Assembly (NCBI GenBank): GCA_030429545.1
Contig: JAUIFF010000027.1
Coordinates: forward strand, 1 to 34,445
DNA: 34,445 nucleotides
Source of the DNA: Polyangia bacterium
GTDB lineage: Bacteria > Myxococcota_A > Polyangia > Nannocystales > Nannocystaceae
Reading direction: 5' to 3'
The notes under the pieces are model-generated. The model was not told where the DNA came from, ran no database searches, and saw nothing but the letters and a program-made list of their open reading frames with translations. A program made the translations under genes and the position numbers. Every line of letters starts with the position of its first letter. Position 1 is the first letter of the stretch. Below, piece by piece: positions 32,195 to 34,445 of the stretch.

Positions 32195-34264
32195 ATGGAC
32201 CAGATCTTCGAGAGCCACTTTGGTGGCAATAACAGTTCCTCGAAAAACGGTGGCGAAACTTCCGGATGGTGTCCCAAATGCCGGAAGGATACAACCCACG
32301 TAATCATCGAAAGCTACGGAGACGAGATTCTCAAGGTACAGTGCGGGATATGCGGAGACACCCACGCGTTTAAGAAGCCGCGCGGAAAAGCCGACGAAGC
32401 CCGCGAGCGGGCCAAGACCAAACGCAAGACGACCAAGAAAGTCTCCTGGCTCGAGTCGGTCACCGCGTTTGAGACGGCCGAGAACCTCCGTTACAGCACC
32501 AAAACCGCCCTTCGAAGTGGCTGCATCGTCGTCCACCCGACCTTTGGCGTCGGGGTCGTGACCGAGGTGCTCGGCGACAACAAAGCCGAAGTCATGTTCC
32601 GCAACGACTTCAAGCGGGTGCTGATTCACGGTCGTGGCCAGTCCGACGAAGAACTCGCGGGTGAGCAGGTGCCGCACGATGAAGTTCGGCAACTACTCGG
32701 CCTCGAGCTCGGGCCAACCCCCGAAGAAATCGCCGCAGAGCGTGAGCGCCGCCTCGCCGAGGAAGAGGCCGAGCGCCGCCGCCAACAGGAAGAAAAGCGC
32801 CTCGCCGCCGAACGGGCGCGTGCCGCAGCAGCCGCCGCCCGCGAAGCCGAACGCAAGCGACGCGAGGAAGAGCGCGAGCGCAAGCGTAAAGAGCGCGAAG
32901 AAGAGAAGCGCCGCCGCGAAGAGGAGCGGGCGAGGATCCGGGCCGAAAAAGAAGCTGCCCGCATCGCCGCCAAGAAAGCCCGCGAAGAAGAGCGCAAACG
33001 CAAAGAAGAAGAGCGCAAGCGTGCCGCAGCCGAGCGCAAAGCCGCTGCCGAAAAGCGTCGTGCCGAGGCGAAGGCCGCACGCGAGGCAGAGCGCGAACGC
33101 AAGCGCCAGGAGCGCGAGGCAGAGCGCGAACGCAAACGCCAAGAACGCGAAGCCGAGCGGGAGCGCAAGAAAAAAGAGCAAGAGGCCCGTCGTGCAGCCG
33201 CCGCAGCCGAGCGTGAGGCAGAGCGTGAACGCAAACGCCAAGAGCGTGAGGCCGAGAAGGAGCGCAAGCGCGAAGAGCGTGAAGCCGAGAAGGAGCGCAA
33301 ACGCCAGGAGCGTGAAGCCGAAAAGGCCCGCAAGAAGCTAGAGGCCGAGAAGCTCAAAAAGCAAAAAGAGGCAGAGCGGCTGAAGAAGAAAAAAGAAGCC
33401 GAGAAGCTCAAAAAGCAAAAAGAGGCAGAGCGGCTGAAGAAGAAAAAAGAAGCCGAGAAGCTTAAGAAGAAAAAAGAAGCTGAGCGCCTCAAAAAGAAGA
33501 AAGAGGCAGAGCGGCTGAAGAAGAAAAAAGACGCCGAGCGCCTCAAAAAGAAGAAAGAGGCAGAGCGGCTGAAGAAGAAAAAAGACGCCGAGCGGCTGAA
33601 GAAGAAAAAAGAAGCCGAGCGCAAGAAAAAGCAGGCGGCCAAGTCCAAAAAGTCGACGGCCAAAAAGTCGACCCGCAAGGCGGCCAAGAAAACAACGACC
33701 CGCAAGTCTTCGAGCAAAAAGGCGGCCAAAAAGACAACCACGCGCAAGTCGGCGAAGAAGACGACCACGCGCAAAAAGGCAGCCAAGAAGTCGACGCGAA
33801 AGTCCCCGGCGAAGAAGTCGACGGCCAAGAAGTCGACAAGCCGGACCGCAGCCAAAAAGACAACAACGCGCAAAAAGGCAGCCAAGAAGACAACCACGCG
33901 CAAGTCGACAACCAAGAAGAAGTCGACGGCCAAAAAGCCGACCACGCGCAGGTCGGCGGCGAAGAAGACGACCACGCGCAAGAAGTCGACCGCCAAGAAG
34001 ACAACCACGCGCAAGAAGTCGACCGCCAAGAAGACAACCACGCGCAAGAAGCCGGCCGCCAAGAAGACAACGCGCAAGAAGCCGGCCGCCAAGAAGACAA
34101 CACGCAAGAAGCCGGCCGCCAAGAAAGCAACCACGCGCAAGAAGGCCACCAAGAAGGCTTCCACACGCAAAAAGGCCGCCACCAAGAAAACGGCCCGCAA
34201 GTCAGCCCGCAAGGCTCCAGCCAAAAAAGCGGCCAAGAAATCACGGCGCCGCTCAGCCAAGTAG
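32195..34264 (+). CDS. zinc-ribbon / CarD-like / histone H1-like protein
   Basis: 689 residues from ATG 32195, with TCGGAG 7 bases upstream. A zinc ribbon lies at about 26-53 (CPKC and CGIC). Residues about 105-150 have a small beta-barrel motif (CIVVHPTFGVGVVTEVLGD, VMFRNDFKRVLIHG), as in CarD/Tudor-like RNA-polymerase-binding domains. Residues about 175-460 are an uninterrupted Glu/Lys/Arg helix that becomes a 9-residue repeat (AERLKKKKE). The last 220 residues are Lys/Ala/Thr repeats (AAKKTTTRKK, PAKKTTRKK), as in histone H1 and bacterial HC1-type tails, and should bind DNA non-specifically. It probably links DNA compaction to transcription; the combination is unusual. It ends at a strong terminator. 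Confidence 0.85.
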   Translation: MDQIFESHFGGNNSSSKNGGETSGWCPKCRKDTTHVIIESYGDEILKVQCGICGDTHAFKKPRGKADEARERAKTKRKTTKKVSWLESVTAFETAENLRYSTKTALRSGCIVVHPTFGVGVVTEVLGDNKAEVMFRNDFKRVLIHGRGQSDEELAGEQVPHDEVRQLLGLELGPTPEEIAAERERRLAEEEAERRRQQEEKRLAAERARAAAAAAREAERKRREEERERKRKEREEEKRRREEERARIRAEKEAARIAAKKAREEERKRKEEERKRAAAERKAAAEKRRAEAKAAREAERERKRQEREAERERKRQEREAERERKKKEQEARRAAAAAEREAERERKRQEREAEKERKREEREAEKERKRQEREAEKARKKLEAEKLKKQKEAERLKKKKEAEKLKKQKEAERLKKKKEAEKLKKKKEAERLKKKKEAERLKKKKDAERLKKKKEAERLKKKKDAERLKKKKEAERKKKQAAKSKKSTAKKSTRKAAKKTTTRKSSSKKAAKKTTTRKSAKKTTTRKKAAKKSTRKSPAKKSTAKKSTSRTAAKKTTTRKKAAKKTTTRKSTTKKKSTAKKPTTRRSAAKKTTTRKKSTAKKTTTRKKSTAKKTTTRKKPAAKKTTRKKPAAKKTTRKKPAAKKATTRKKATKKASTRKKAATKKTARKSARKAPAKKAAKKSRRRSAK
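33340..34200 (+). repeat. in-frame DNA repeats of the histone-like gene
   Basis: From 33340 to about 33620 the gene is built from 27- and 54-base units (GAGAAGCTCAAAAAGCAAAA, GCGGCTGAAGAAGAAAAAAG). From about 33690 to 34200 units of 30-33 bases recur (ACCACGCGCAAGAAGTCGAC, CCGCCAAGAAGACAA). Lengths are multiples of 3, so units can be gained or lost without a frameshift and the tail length may vary between strains. Confidence 0.8.
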
Positions 34265-34285
34265 CGACAGCTACCTCCGGCCGAC

Positions 34286-34317
34286 AAAACCCTGCCTCGT
34301 GGCGGGGTTTTGTTTTT
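34286..34317 (+). terminator. strong intrinsic terminator
   Basis: AAAACCCTGCC and GGCGGGGTTTT form an 11-bp stem (one G-T pair) with loop TCGT, followed by GTTTTT. It lies 22 bases after the histone-like gene. Its T-tract ends 2 bases before the apparent 5' end of a group II intron. Confidence 0.92.
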
Positions 34318-34319
34318 CG

Positions 34320-34445
34320 GTGCGCCCAGCATGGGCGTCGACTTGGAGGTGAAAGTCCTCCCCTGAGCAGGTCACAGCGAAGGAAGGGAAACCCAACGGC
34401 GTGGCGGTGACAAAGCGTCGGAAGGAAGGGTGAAACAAACACGTG
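34320..34445 (+). mobile_element. 5' end of a group II intron (continues past window)
   Basis: GTGCGCCCAGCATGGGCG at 34320 has the GUGCG start of bacterial group II introns. It is followed by domain I-like structure: GGAGG-TGAAAG-TCCTCC hairpin, then GAAGGAAGGGAAACCC and GTGGCGGTGACAAAGCG, wording familiar from introns that encode an LtrA-type reverse transcriptase/maturase. The catalytic domain V and the reverse transcriptase would lie beyond 34445. Insertion directly behind a terminator T-tract is the habit of class IIC introns, though the class is not provable from 126 bases. Confidence 0.72.

Noticed and set aside
32626..34332. 568-codon frame antisense to the histone-like gene
   Set aside because: A mirror of Lys/Glu/Ala codons giving Phe/Leu/Ser repeats; a typical antisense shadow of a low-complexity gene.

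Overview
The window looks like a piece of a high-GC myxobacterial chromosome, probably suborder Nannocystineae. This is inferred from protein types: two secreted lipoproteins made of DUF4215 Cys-rich repeats with Thr/Ser-rich linkers, FHA-domain proteins next to a PP2C phosphatase, a fused RlmKL and a histone H1-like tail protein. No rRNA or tRNA gene, CRISPR array or intact transposase was seen.

Region 1-12.1 kb reads as an integrative island. The same 14 bases, AGTAGGCCCACTAC, stand at 1-14 and at 12128-12141, and a tyrosine recombinase starts just inside the left copy. Cargo: a small membrane protein with an ECF sigma factor of low GC, an XRE regulator divergent from a Crp-like regulator, two DUF4215 lipoproteins in tandem, a frameshifted protein ending in a PD-(D/E)xK-like domain, a hypothetical gene convergent with a second XRE regulator, a minisatellite, arrays resembling transposon ends, a coiled-coil protein, and a toxin-antitoxin pair whose toxin carries an in-frame TGA. 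Several genes are broken, so the island looks old and decaying.

Region 12.1-13.1 kb is non-coding repeat: about six 100-140 bp units, each with 30-bp inverted arms, then a short GT-rich repeat.

Region 13.1-32 kb is host-like. It holds an FHA protein fused to a CpaF-like ATPase that has lost its catalytic motifs; a three-gene minus-strand operon (lipoprotein, zinc phospholipase C-like secreted protein, SUKH/TPR-like protein); a plus-strand signalling pair (zinc-ribbon double-FHA protein, PP2C phosphatase) followed by rlmL; a secreted protein with repeated twin CX3C motifs; an M28 glutaminyl-cyclase-like peptidase; a carotenoid/squalene-type FAD oxidoreductase; gltX; and a small soluble MCP-like protein. 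All three convergent gene pairs in this part are separated by tandem direct repeats, and in two of them the repeated unit is built from the 3' tails of both converging genes.

Region 32-34.4 kb encodes a zinc-ribbon/CarD-like/charged-helix/histone H1-like protein. A strong intrinsic terminator follows, and immediately after its T-tract lies what appears to be the 5' end of a group II intron that runs out of the window.
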